From NCBI GenBank assembly GCA_029747585.1, contig JAPEVF010000027.1, positions 62,001 through 126,000 on the forward strand: a stretch of 64,000 bases of DNA, read 5' to 3'. The position numbers were made by a program, and so were the translations under genes. Below, one piece after another: positions 12,125-23,033 of the stretch. The notes below the pieces were generated by a model that did no database searches, had not been told where the DNA came from, and was given only the letters and a program-made list of their open reading frames with translations. Numbering within the stretch: position 1 is the first letter of the stretch; the number at the start of each line of letters is the position of its first letter. This DNA is from Pleurotus djamor (taxonomy: Eukaryota > Basidiomycota > Agaricomycetes > Agaricales > Pleurotaceae).

Positions 12125-12257
12125 TGGATCCTGAGCATAAAAGGAGCTTCGAAAGGGGACAGGGGAGACCCTTATGCGCCCCTGAAAATGGATTTGCATT
12201 TATATCTTACACATGCGCCGTTTATGTTGATTCCTCTTCAAGTACACGATAATCTCA

Positions 12258-15200
12258 CTAGGACTCGTCCAACGGGGAAAGCTTGAATGTCCACTTTGCG
12301 TATTCGACGTGGTTCGTCCATTCGTCAAATCTGTTCAAGCAGACGATGAGCGTGCAATCTTCGTCGCTATGGTGTGGACGGTACTCACTTGGCATGCGCC
12401 CATAGCTTGACGTCTTCCCCATTGACAATGCGATCGAATAGGTCATCCCCACGATACCACGAAAACCTGTGTGTTTGTGTTTCACTGACGGCATGACGAT
12501 TACTTGCGAGGCGTTCTTCATGGTCCGCACCAATACCAACGGAGAACCACGTCCAACAATTGTTGTATGTTCCATGGTCATTAGGATAGTCACTCCAGCC
12601 TTGGTCGTGGCTCTTGATCATCAATGAAATTTCGATGATCCTCCTGAGCCAATCAAGGTTCGATCCACGCGAAGGAAGCGGTAAGGCAGGAATGGAGTCG
12701 TTGTTGACGGAGAGCTTCCCGGTCCTCTCATTGGAAACGTCTTCGTGGTTCTAGAGATAGCCAAGTTCGATCACGATACAAAAATCAAGAAGTAATTCTT
12801 ACCTCTTCGCGTGATGATGCCTCTTCCATCAGGCCTCTGAAAATGTCATGAACGAGAGCGTGGTGGTTTCGGATGGAGAACTGATGGGAATGAGCGAACT
12901 CCCGAGAAGCGAAGGTCCCAGATACTTGAGCTTCGAAGACCAGGTCCTGCAACGTATCTGCTTCCTCATCACCGGTGTGGCTCAAGGTCTCGCCATCACG
13001 ATGGGCAGAAAGTTGAATACTTCTTATGGTGAGATAATTCTCCGAGTTGGGGTCCAAAGGCCGCAAGACGCGACGAATCTTCGGAACCAAGTCGAGGTGA
13101 GCGTCGATCCACTGGGAGGTTTCCGTGTAACTGTCCACTTCGGAGCGCATGTCAACACTGCGAGATAACTTTTCACGGTTTTCAGCGAATAGTTTAGCTT
13201 CATCTAGTTCGTCGAGGAGGATCATTTGACCAAGGGGAGTGAAGTGCTCTGATCGGGTGGCGATATGAGCTTCAACAGCTTGCCGAGCGTCAACAAACTG
13301 CATCCATGTCACGCCGGTCCTGGCCTCGTCAATCTGACTGCGAGAGGTTCGCATCTCTCCTTCTAGTCCTTCTTTCTGGCGAGCAAGTTGTACTTCGCGT
13401 TGGATACGCTCGTCACGAACCGAAGTAAGTTCATTTTCCGCGTCGGCGAGGTCCTGGTCTTCTGGCATACTCTGCTCCGTCCGAGCTTCCTGCAACTGCG
13501 CAGCCAACGTATTCCTAGAAGACCGGAACAAGTCGAGTCTCGCAGATACTCGCTGTTGTTCTTCGGTAGTGCGTTGCAATAGGGCTACCGATATACATTA
13601 GCATAGAATCGCCTTACTGAACGATAACGTTGCTTACAAGTATTCCAGGGTAGTGGGGGCTCGCTTGCGATCTGTCCGTGTGCATTGTTTATCAAATCGA
13701 GCTGGGCCTCTGTGGAGGATATCAAGGAATTTAGGGTTTCAATTTCAGCGGGTAGGTCACCATCGCGACGACGGCTGGCGTCTTCCCTTGCATTTCTTGC
13801 CGACTGTTCTGAATGTCAGACGGATCGGTGTCCAAGTTAACAAGTAGACGTACCTGTAGCTTGCTCTCCGCCTGCCCCTCCGCATAGTTGTACTGTTCCT
13901 CATGCAGAGCCATTTGACCGACGGTATAGACATGGCTGCGGTTCAGCTCTGCATACGTAGCCTCCAACTCCATCAAGTGAAGTTCATGCTTTTCGGCGGC
14001 AGTTGACTGAGTAGAAGCTAACTCTTCCAACCGATCGTTGTAGTGTTTGAATTCTTCTTGGAGTGATGCTATCTTCGCCGAGTAAGCCGAGTAATTGTTC
14101 TCGCAGGCGGTGAGCTGTTCGGCAATGACTTCCTCGGACGGGGCTGGTGGAGGGTCGGTTGCGAAAACATCGTGAGTGACACGAGATATATGGTCCTTAA
14201 CTTTACTTGTGAGGTGAGCAAGGAGATCCTCATCGAACGACGCCGAGAAGTGCACCGGTTCTTGCGGTATAACCCTGATGGGGGATTGCCAATCCTCTGG
14301 GGCTGCGTTGCCTGCGACAGATATTGCAAGTGTGTATAGGACGAAGATGGGGAACTCCAGCAAAGTTTGCAAATCCATAGGCACTTCGTCGAGGACAAGC
14401 AGATCTTCCGACGATAGGTCTTCAAGGCGGGCGGCAGTGTAAGATGACGTCGGTCCGATGGTGACAGTCCCGCCAACCCACCACCACAGAACTTTGACCC
14501 ATCCAGACGCGCGAAGGTACTTCGAGTAACGCGTCCAGGAAACGTCGAGGCTCGCGTTTTGGATGTAAAGCGGCCCGAACCAGAAATTTTGCACACTTGC
14601 CGAGCACTTGAAGCCAGAGGTGTTAACAGTGATACTGGCGGAGGCAGAGACACTGAAAATACGAAGCTGGAGGGAGGCCGAAAAGCCTGCCTCGTACGTT
14701 TTCCCTGCGAGTCGTGCTCCATTGGGCGACGCGTAGAGGGAGAACTTCCGACAAATAACAGTGCCATTAGGCAGTGTTGGCAGCCTCGTATTGAGGATAC
14801 TGGCTGTAAGCCGAATGAGATCGTTGACGTCGATATCATTCACGTCGACTAACAGCAAGAGGTCTGGTGAAGTATATCAGTATGAGCGATGAATCAAGAT
14901 AAAAATATGAATGAACCTACTGGAAGGGTCGTCTCCGAAGATAAGTGTGATAGTATTGGGAGATGCATATCCGATCTTGAATCTCCCGCTGATGCCCAAT
15001 TGATTTGGTCCATGGATAAGGAAGGTAGCATATCTCAAGCCGATCATGAGAGCGACTTCCTGTATCGTCAATTGAGGACACAACCCGAGAGGATTGTTCC
15101 AATTTGCCTTCGCTCTCAAGGTAGCGGAAGCGCCAAGCAAGCCCAACTCTATCCAAAAATCAAACTCTAACGCTGACCCTCCCTGTGGTTGATATACAAT

Positions 15201-18200
15201 GCCCGAAGATACGGACAAAACTCGCTGCCGGGTGTTAAGCACGATTTCAATGGGGCGAGTCTTGATATTGCGACCAAAGTCAATGATTTCAGATGTCGGA
15301 AGGGATATCCCGAGAGCAAAATCAGGATAGTTGGCGAACATTTGTATTCCTGGGCAGCCACCCTTGAGGATCCCAGTGATGGCGTCGACCTTACCCACTT
15401 CGGCACAAACAGTAACTCCTGCAAGGAATTTTTTTGAGGAAGCGTCGGCATCGCAAGGGCATCGAGAGCAGACATACCTTTCCTGACTTTGTACTGCGCG
15501 GGTTTCAACGGACCGAGTTCTATGTCATTTGACGAAGCGACCAACATCGACAGCGCTCGAAGTCCAACATTTTTGAGAACATCAGGACAAGATCCTTGGA
15601 GTAGCGATCCAAAGGTCCAAGTCGTCATACCGGAAATAGCGCCGAGAAGTACATACTGGCGAGAACTTTGCTTGTCTTTGTAAAAATAGGCTGAGACGTC
15701 GAAGACAAGCTTGTTTGGAACTGAGGACGACGACCAAGTGGTCTTTCCACTGATCCAGAAGTACGACTTCTGGCTTCCGGTGCCGAATGATAAGGCAATC
15801 TGCGCTTGATTAATGTCAACGCCTGGACATACGTTGACATTGCCTGAATAAGCGGCTCGCAACTCGATACCGGTTCGAGTCATTCGGGCGGAAGCTTCTT
15901 CGACGGTATACTTCTTGTCGATGACGACGTTGTTGAATGATACGCCAACACCAGTGGAGGTTGAGAGAGAGAGCGTGAACTCGCCGAAAGTAACATCGAC
16001 GTCAGGTTGTTTGAGTTGGGCTCCGAAGATGTACTTGTAGACATCGACGAGGTTCTGAAGCGAGAAGTTGGACAACCATGCAGTGAGCTCGCACTTCCCG
16101 CGGCTGGCATATTTCCCTGAGACGCCGACTACAGTCTCATCCAGATCGAACTCAGCATCGACGCCAAAATCAAAGGCGCTCGGCCGTTTGGCAAGGGAGA
16201 AATTTACGTGCAAGCACACATTTTGGAGCTGATCATGTCGTAAGCACATAAGCTAGATACAACATAGTGGAATGATAGCAACGCGCACCTTGAAATTCGT
16301 GATACCCAAGACATTTTTCCACTCTCCTCCTTGGAGTCGGCCACGAATGGACACGATCCCGCTTGCTTCGGTAAGAGAAAAGTCGAAGATAGATGGCCGG
16401 TAGGAACTTGGGAGCGTTACAGACATTTCACCAAAAAGCTCCATGCTGTAGCGTAGCGCATATGGTTCAGATGGGCTCAGGAAGGTGCGAACAGCGTGGA
16501 GCTTGATGCCAACTTTGAGGAGTTTGAGGTTGGATCCAAGGTTCACATTGGAGAGGCCCAGGGCCCCAGTGAGGACGAACGAAGGCGTCGAAAGCGGCGT
16601 GTCCCATGTTTGATCTGGCCCGCACATCAGCAACGCGGCAAGCTGAACGTCAACACGGGAAGTCCCAAAGAGGCTGCGCAGGAAATTTTGAATCCCATTC
16701 GTACTTTTCGCCAAGTCGACATTACATTCAAAGCTCCATCCGGCTTCTTTCGTTTTGTCGATCTGGCAATTTTGATAGATAAACTTATAGTTCAGGAAGG
16801 GTATGAGGTCGAAGGGTCCGCCAGAAAGTTTGGGGAACACTTGAGAGATCGTCGAAAGGGAAACCTTAGCTTCTTCGTAAAGCGGCGATGATCCATCGGT
16901 GGGAGGTTTGACTCCTGCAGGGATGGAACCTTGATACTTGTATATGTCGATGGGAAGAGCTGCGATCCCGAATAACGTTGACTTGCGGTGGAAAACTAAC
17001 TTCCCAGTGACGCTTGAATTACGAAGCGGCCTATCCACGAGAGGATGTGACCGAGTCGCATAGTCCAACCGAATCAACGGGTCAGTGATGCTGCTCGGAA
17101 CATCTGACTCAAGTTGTACTGCTACACATACCGAGACATGTTAGGACGGACGTTAATTTGCTTCTGAGCGAACTTACCACGACTGGGAGGAAATGTGATG
17201 TCGAGAAGTCTTTTTAAAAGATCGTTGTCCATGCGGCCCATTAAGGACAGCGGGATATAACGATTAAAAGTGTCAAACTGCTCAGCACATTCAAGGAACG
17301 TCTGATATATATTGATCAGCAACTTGAACATGAGAATTGGGGGAGATTTATCCTACATCTCCATTGGCTTCTTCGACTGTGAAGCGATAGTCCAGGAACG
17401 GTACTGCCCAAACGTAGGGTTCATTGCTGTTTACGGGCCGAACAAAGTCAGTATTGCCGAGTGGGGTGGCAGGATTAGCGAAGTTCTGAAGCCAGCGTGC
17501 TCCAGTAGTGGTGTCGTGCGGGGTGGTGGTCAAATAGTACCTCAAGTTTGGCTGAGAACCTCTCTGGGATGGAGTGCCGCGGAGGGTATCGAATAAAGCC
17601 AAAACCGCATTCTCAGCTTGTATCATGTGGGTGTTACATTCCGAGGTCCCAAAGCAGAAGTTCCCTTCTTCTTGCAGAGTGGGACCACCGGCGGTGAAGC
17701 AAACGCGATGAAGCCACTAGATAGGGGGGTTAGGGGAAACGCGATTAGGGGGAACAGTGTTTCCCATACCTCGGCTATCGTCGTCGGACTGAAATCTTGG
17801 CCGGGGCGGAAGGGTGCATCCGCGGTACCTCCATTGATGAGCATCTCAGCAAGCTGTATTTAATGTCAGCTCAGAAAGAATCTTTCGGAGAGATATTAAC
17901 TTTGTTCGCAGACCCGTGCATAACACCTTCTTGACTTCTGACGCCTGGTTGCGATCTCTCAGCCGACAGGTAGCGACGGCCCATTTCAATCCTTGTTTGC
18001 GTGGCGCGAGGGCTGGTATGAGCTCTCGGATTTGTGGAGTTTCGCAATTTGAGCGCGTTGTCGAACGAGTTAGCAGTGGCGCGTGTTGGCCACTTTCTTA
18101 TGGGCCAGACTTGCTTATTCGCGGGAGTAGTGTACTTGCTGTCAATCATTCGCCGGTACTCAGCTTCAGTCGCATACAAGTCTAGCATCGGGTGGGTTAA

Positions 18201-19006
18201 TCATAGTCTTCGAAGTATCGACAACGAATACTGACCATACAAGCAAAGGAAATTATGGCCGATCATCCGCAAGTTTGGACCAGGCGCGTCAATGACATCA
18301 GCCTGATATATAACCTCCTTGGCGGAGGCATCGGTCAGAACATTTGTGACCAGAGTCCGATACGCAGTGGCATCGATGTTTCGCACCCAAGTTGGGCGAG
18401 CCAATGGAACGACGGACACTCTGTACTTCGTGCTGGCGGGTTTGGGTTTGAAGAACCTAGCGATAGGGTAGTTTGCCCTCCTGCGAGAACAAAGCGGGTT
18501 AGCATCGATTGCACTCGCCAAGTAGATAGATGGAGGGCTTACAGTTGTACGAGATCTGCATCAGCAATTTGGCGGACAATCCCAGCCCAGTCTTCCAGGC
18601 TGGCCATTCGATTTTCATCGGCAAGTGAAGGAAACCCGAGTCCACGGAGCGTCTGGTGTTTCCCCAACATATCTTCGTCGAGCTTCCACGTGCTAAACTC
18701 ACTCTCGAACGGCAACTTCGATGTAGGCGCACTCATCCGTGCAAGGACATCTATGGCCTCCGTCTCAGTCGCTACATTCTGCCCAGTTCGCGCGAGGACG
18801 TCGTCAACGAGCATGAAAAAGCCCCCTTTGTCGACAGAGGGAGGGACGTAGAACATTGGCTTGGACACATCGGGTTCCATCGTCTCAGCATCGAGTGGGT
18901 GGTAGACTGGAACTCTTGGAAATTCGTCATGGGCGACTTGTCCATCACGGTGGTACCAGACATTGACTGGCATGAAGCCTGAGTGGACGAAATTGATTTC
19001 GTCCAT
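12258..19006 (-). CDS. Giant multi-exon protein of unknown function with beta-rich repeats, coiled coils and C-terminal QGW/HGTY domain
   Basis: Frames join across many short introns into one protein of very roughly 1,900-2,000 residues. Start: the ATG at 19006 (MDEINFVHSGFMPVNVWYHR) is preferred; another lies 17 codons upstream. N-terminal part (19.0-17.1 kb): conserved-looking, includes CFGTSECNTHMIQAENAVLA, made only when the intron near 17.75 kb is removed. Middle (17.1-14.3 kb): several units of alternating beta-strand character with recurring patterns such as FDFGVDAEFDLDE and a V-C-P/C-P-G-I motif before each unit. Next (14.1-13.0 kb): two long coiled coils rich in Glu, Gln and Leu. 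C-terminus (12.8-12.26 kb): SHDQGWSDYPNDHGTY, then WTWF, QTHRFSW and LWAHAKFDEW across the last intron, a pattern seen at the C-termini of assorted fungal proteins. No signal peptide or membrane span is obvious. Function unknown; two adjacent genes cannot be fully excluded, but no internal stop or promoter gap was seen. Confidence 0.7.
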
Positions 19007-20070
19007 GGTGTTTGTGGTGAAAGAACGCGTATGCCAACGGTTACGATAAGAGCGCAAGGAAGTAGGGCAGGATACTGTCGTTATATGATGCTCGTTGGTG
19101 CGTCATCAAATATAGATGTAAGCTTGGGTGTTACTCGGAGTTTGGTTCTTGCTCGGTTCCGATGACATTTAACTACAAGTAGGAAAGACTTGGGCGCCAC
19201 GGCGGAGAATTCCAGACAAACGATAGAGTGAAAAGAGTCTTCCATGGGAAAGATAGTTCAAGGACAAGCGTGAAACGTTGAGTCAGGTGGCAAGCCTCGA
19301 GTTTGTAGATTTTAGGGACATCATCGATCTATTGTCCAACACCATGCTCCAAAGGGTGGAACGTCTGTTTTGACCAACTCTGGAAGAAATGGAGAGCCCA
19401 CTGGAGTCCGCCTTGACAGTTACAAAACTCCAGAGACCGTATAGAGGAAAGGCTTCATTTCCAGACTGTCAGCCATGGGGAGCGACGCGCTATGCAAGGG
19501 TGAATGGATGTGGAAAACCTTATGACGAGCACTTACTACTATCAACATTCTTTGACCTGAAAACAGGTTCCCACCATGAACACATCGATAGTCGGCCAAA
19601 GATATGATACGATAATCGGAGTCTACTGAGCCGAGGTGAGATGCCATTGATTATTGCTAGTACTTATGTGGGCAGATGAGCGTGAAAATGCGTGTCATTG
19701 TGTACGAAAGTCTATGGAGTCCAGATGGAGTGTTCAGCAGGGTATCAAGGTTCAGGAAGATGGGCAGGCTATAATGGATGATCAATGATGATGTCAAGTC
19801 TCTAACGTGGAAACGAGTTTCGATACATACCTTTTGCATGGGGAACTGATACTGATTCGCGACCCCCCCACCGACGCCAAACCCAAGTCCCTCTCCAACG
19901 AATTTCCAACGCTGAGGCTAGACATTGGCGGAAAGATGGGAGTAGACTCTCAAGGTCGTCGGTAAGTGCAAGAGATTATAAACGGACAGCACAAATCGTT
20001 CTTTGAGAAGAAAAAGTCAGGTCCACACAAAGTAGAGTACTATCTCGAACATTCGGGCCACATACGAGTG
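19007..20070. other. Intergenic stretch, nothing recognised
   Basis: About 1.06 kb upstream of the giant gene and downstream of the microprotein gene. Open frames at 19389-19647 on both strands are short, overlap each other and show no domain. Confidence 0.5.
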
Positions 20071-20260
20071 CTAATTGTTCTGGTTGAACGCAGCCTTTCT
20101 CTTGCCCTCCATCCTCTGTTTCGCGCCGTAAAAGATGAACCCAGAGACGACGAGTATGCCAGCAAAGCCGGCTATCTGCAATGAGTGAGTGGGAGGGAAG
20201 AGAGGAGAAGCGAGGGACGCGCACCATTCGCTTCGGAGTGTTCAACGCAAACCTAGACAT
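20071..20260 (-). CDS. 46-residue single-pass membrane microprotein (two exons)
   Basis: Exon 1 (20260-20225) encodes MSRFALNTPKRM. A 49-base intron (20224-20176, GTGCGC...TTGCAG) joins it in frame to exon 2 (20175-20071). Exon 2 encodes a hydrophobic helix (IAGFAGILVVSGFIFYG), a basic tail (AKQRMEGKRKAAF) and a stop. A short basic N-terminus, one transmembrane helix and a basic C-terminus are typical of tiny mitochondrial inner-membrane or ER proteins, but I cannot name the family. Both splice sites are canonical, the join preserves frame, and codon use looks coding. It is divergent from the secreted protein gene at 20803 and shares its 542-base upstream region. Confidence 0.65.
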
Positions 20261-20802
20261 AATGGGTGGCTGTGTAGAAAGTTGGCGGACCGGAAGCGCT
20301 GATCTTCCAACTTGCTTTCGTCATTCGTCCAGCATTCGTCGTGACTGTCGCCGGTTTTCTGTCTCAATACTGGTCTCTCTTTTCTTACAGCCTCATGTTG
20401 TCCATATGGACGACCTCCACTTCGACAAGCCAATCTCTGTTCGTCGTGTGCTCCTTCCACTTCTCAGCACCTGACTCGTTCTCGCTATCTCGTACTGCTC
20501 TCGGAGAATAGCCAACAATGTCTTTGTCAGACACTACCGGTTCTGCATCCCCACATGAACCCAAATGGCTCAAGGGCAAATTGCCTCAAGAGCCAAGCCT
20601 TTTGTCCACATGGATACTTGGCATCTTCTGCCCAGGAAGCACATTTTGTACGTGAGGTTACATACTTCTCACTTCTAAAGATCTCACTGCTCATTCCAAT
20701 AGAGCGCTCTAGAAATTTCATCATTATCTGTACTACAGTGATCATATACCCGGAGTACTATATAACCACTCAAAATGAGTCTCGATTTCAGTGACCACAG
20801 CA
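20261..20802. promoter_or_regulatory. Shared divergent upstream region
   Basis: This 542-base region separates the microprotein gene (minus) from the secreted choice-of-anchor-B gene (plus). Apart from the TATA-like element near its right end, nothing specific is seen. Small open frames here lack any domain. Confidence 0.4.
20759..20765 (+). promoter_or_regulatory. TATA box of the plus-strand choice-of-anchor-B gene
   Basis: TATATAA 38 bases upstream of the ATG at 20803. This implies a very short 5' leader, consistent with a strongly regulated TATA promoter. Inferred from sequence only. Confidence 0.5.
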
Positions 20803-22560
20803 ATGGCTCGCTTCCTCGGTATTGCACTCGTCGCAGTCGCGCTCTCCTTGGCCTCTCTTTCCAAAGAGATCCCAAACCCTCCTCGTCTCAAAGCCTATGA
20901 GAGCGGCGCAGTTCACCAGAGCGTGATGGACAGGAAGCACGCTTCCTGGGCCCAACGCAAGGCTGCTGGCATCTTCAACGCCGCTCAGTACTCTACCATT
21001 ACTGAATTTACTCCTTGTGTTGACGGTAAATAATTTCAGGCACTCTATATCCCGCCCGCTTTGCTGACTATTCTTTCCACGTTAGGCAAAGCGGGAGAAT
21101 TCCGATGCAGCAACATCGATCTCCTCAGTTTCTACTCCCATGCCGACCTAGGCAGCGCTATCGGCGAGGGAAGTAGTTCCTGGGGATGGGTTCACGAGGG
21201 TCGTGAATTCATTGCCATTGCACAGGCAGATGGCGCAGCCCTCGCAGAAGTCACCCCAGATGGAAAGCTTGATTACCTCGGCCGTCTCCCCAAGCACCCT
21301 GAAGCGGCAAACTCGATCTGGCGAGGTTTGTTCTGACCTTTCTTCTCATTGCTGCCTTTCACGAATTAATCTCTCGTGCCTTCCAGAACTTCGTGTACTC
21401 GACAATTGGCTCGTGGTGGGTTCCGAAGCGCTCAACCACCACGTCCAAATCTTCGACCTCCGAAAAATTCTTTCTATCACCCCCGAGGAGAAACCAAAGA
21501 CCTTCGACCCCATAAACGACATCACGGGTATCTTCCGTGGTCTACCCGTTGGCCGAACCCACAACATTGTTATCAACTACGATTTGGGGTACATCGTTTC
21601 CGTCGGTAGCCAACCTCGGACAAGCAACTTCCGTGCTGGCCTCGTTTTCATCGACATCAAGGACCCCGCTAACCCTACGCTCGCCGGCTTCCAAGCTGAT
21701 GATGGATATGTTCACGAGTTGAGTTCTCCCTCCCAATCTCTCTAGTACCGCCGTGACTCATTCCTTGTTAGTGCCCAATGCTTGATTTACCGTGGACCAG
21801 ACACCCGATTCGTCGGACAAGATGTCTGCTACGGATACAATGAAGACACTCTCACTATCTACAGTACGTCATGCTCCAGTTCCACACTCTGTGTTCTGTG
21901 TTCCTCTCACACTCAACTTCTTCAGACGTGACGAATAAGGCAAACGCAACGATTATCTCCCGGACCGGCTACGAAGGAGCTTCTTACACCCACCAAGGGT
22001 ACGTTTCACCCTATTTCTCGTTGCTTCGTATCTGAAAACTTCCATTCCCATCATTGCAGATGGGTAGTTGATCCTGAGAACCAACACTATCTTATCCTCG
22101 ATGATGAACTCGACGAAGCCAACGGAGCCGGCCTGGCTGCCGACGGTCACGCCGTTTCCTACATCTGGGACATCTCGGACCTCACTGCCCCCAAACAAAC
22201 CGGCTACTTCAAAAATCCCCACACGACGATCGACCACAACCAATACATCCACAACAAAACACTCTACCAATCGAACTACGGCGCTGGCTTGCGCGTCGTT
22301 GATATCTCCTCGATCCCGAGCGACCCCACAGGTGGAAGCATCCAGGAACTCGGATGGTTTGATATATACCCGGAAGACGATAACGAAGTTGGTGGTGGAA
22401 TCGTCGACTTTGTGGGAAGTTGGTCGAGTTACGGACTGTTCCCGAGTGGCAATATTGTCATCAACACGATTGAACGCGGTGCTGTGAGTCCTTTCTCTCT
22501 TCTATAACCAACTCCTTGTTGACCATGCCCTTGCAGTTCGTCGTTAAATTGTCCAACTGA
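20803..22560 (+). CDS. Secreted LVIVD-repeat / choice-of-anchor-B family protein, copy 1
   Basis: Seven exons joined by hand: 20803-21025, 21086-21325, 21387-21717, 21772-21863, 21926-21998, 22060-22483 and 22537-22560. All introns are GT...AG, 50-75 bases, and keep frame. The ATG at 20803 starts a clean signal peptide (ARFLGIALVAVALSLASLS). The mature protein shows the beta-propeller-like pattern of the choice-of-anchor-B family: SSWGWVHEGREFIAIAQADG, then EVTPDGKLDYLGRLP, ELRVLDNWLVVGSEALNHH, QIFDLRKIL, LPVGRTHNIVINYD, FIDIKDPANPTLAGFQADDG, YIWDISDL and GLRVVDISSIPSDP. Predicted extracellular; the enzymatic or binding role is unknown for the family. It forms a convergent pair with a close paralogue at 23034-24751. 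Confidence 0.9.
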
Positions 22561-23033
22561 GCGTCTTAAAGCCACTTCCATGGCTAGTAGTATACGTGTA
22601 CAATACGGAAGAATGTAACGAGTTCCTGCCCCTTTCATGTTTCATGTAAATAATTTTTTTTTGTTCGCTCTATCGTTGAAACAAAAGTCCATCCGTCTTC
22701 TCCCATACCCTCACAGTTTCCCTTGATCAATGTCCTCTACGCAGACCATGCGATCGGAAGTGTCCACTGACGTACCTCACATTTCTACGTCGCATCGAAG
22801 TCCCTGTATCGCACAGGCTACTGAGCTACACATACCAGGTACTCAGGGTCAGTTATTGGGATGTAAATCACTCTTGGCTTGGAGGAAGCTGCCAAGTGTT
22901 GTGATGAAGGCCCTGTGACGCAAACAACGATCACTTGGCAATCCTTTCGAGCTTGATAACGCAAGTAGAACGAGATTCATTTATACACGAAGACATTTTG
23001 GTAATCAAGTCAGAAGATTCTCTTTATGAACGC
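22561..23033. other. Convergent intergenic region between paralogues
   Basis: The 3' ends of both choice-of-anchor-B genes meet here. A T-rich run near 22650-22660 and AATAA-like sequence are visible; no gene is seen. Confidence 0.5.

Noticed and set aside
12007..12252. Alternative end of GPI1 at 12252 using an acceptor at the cactcag near 12001
   Set aside because: The acceptor ending gttggccag gives a C-terminus (PLWSKLVRHFSAARL) that fits the family and a 50-base intron; the other frame does not resemble Gpi1.
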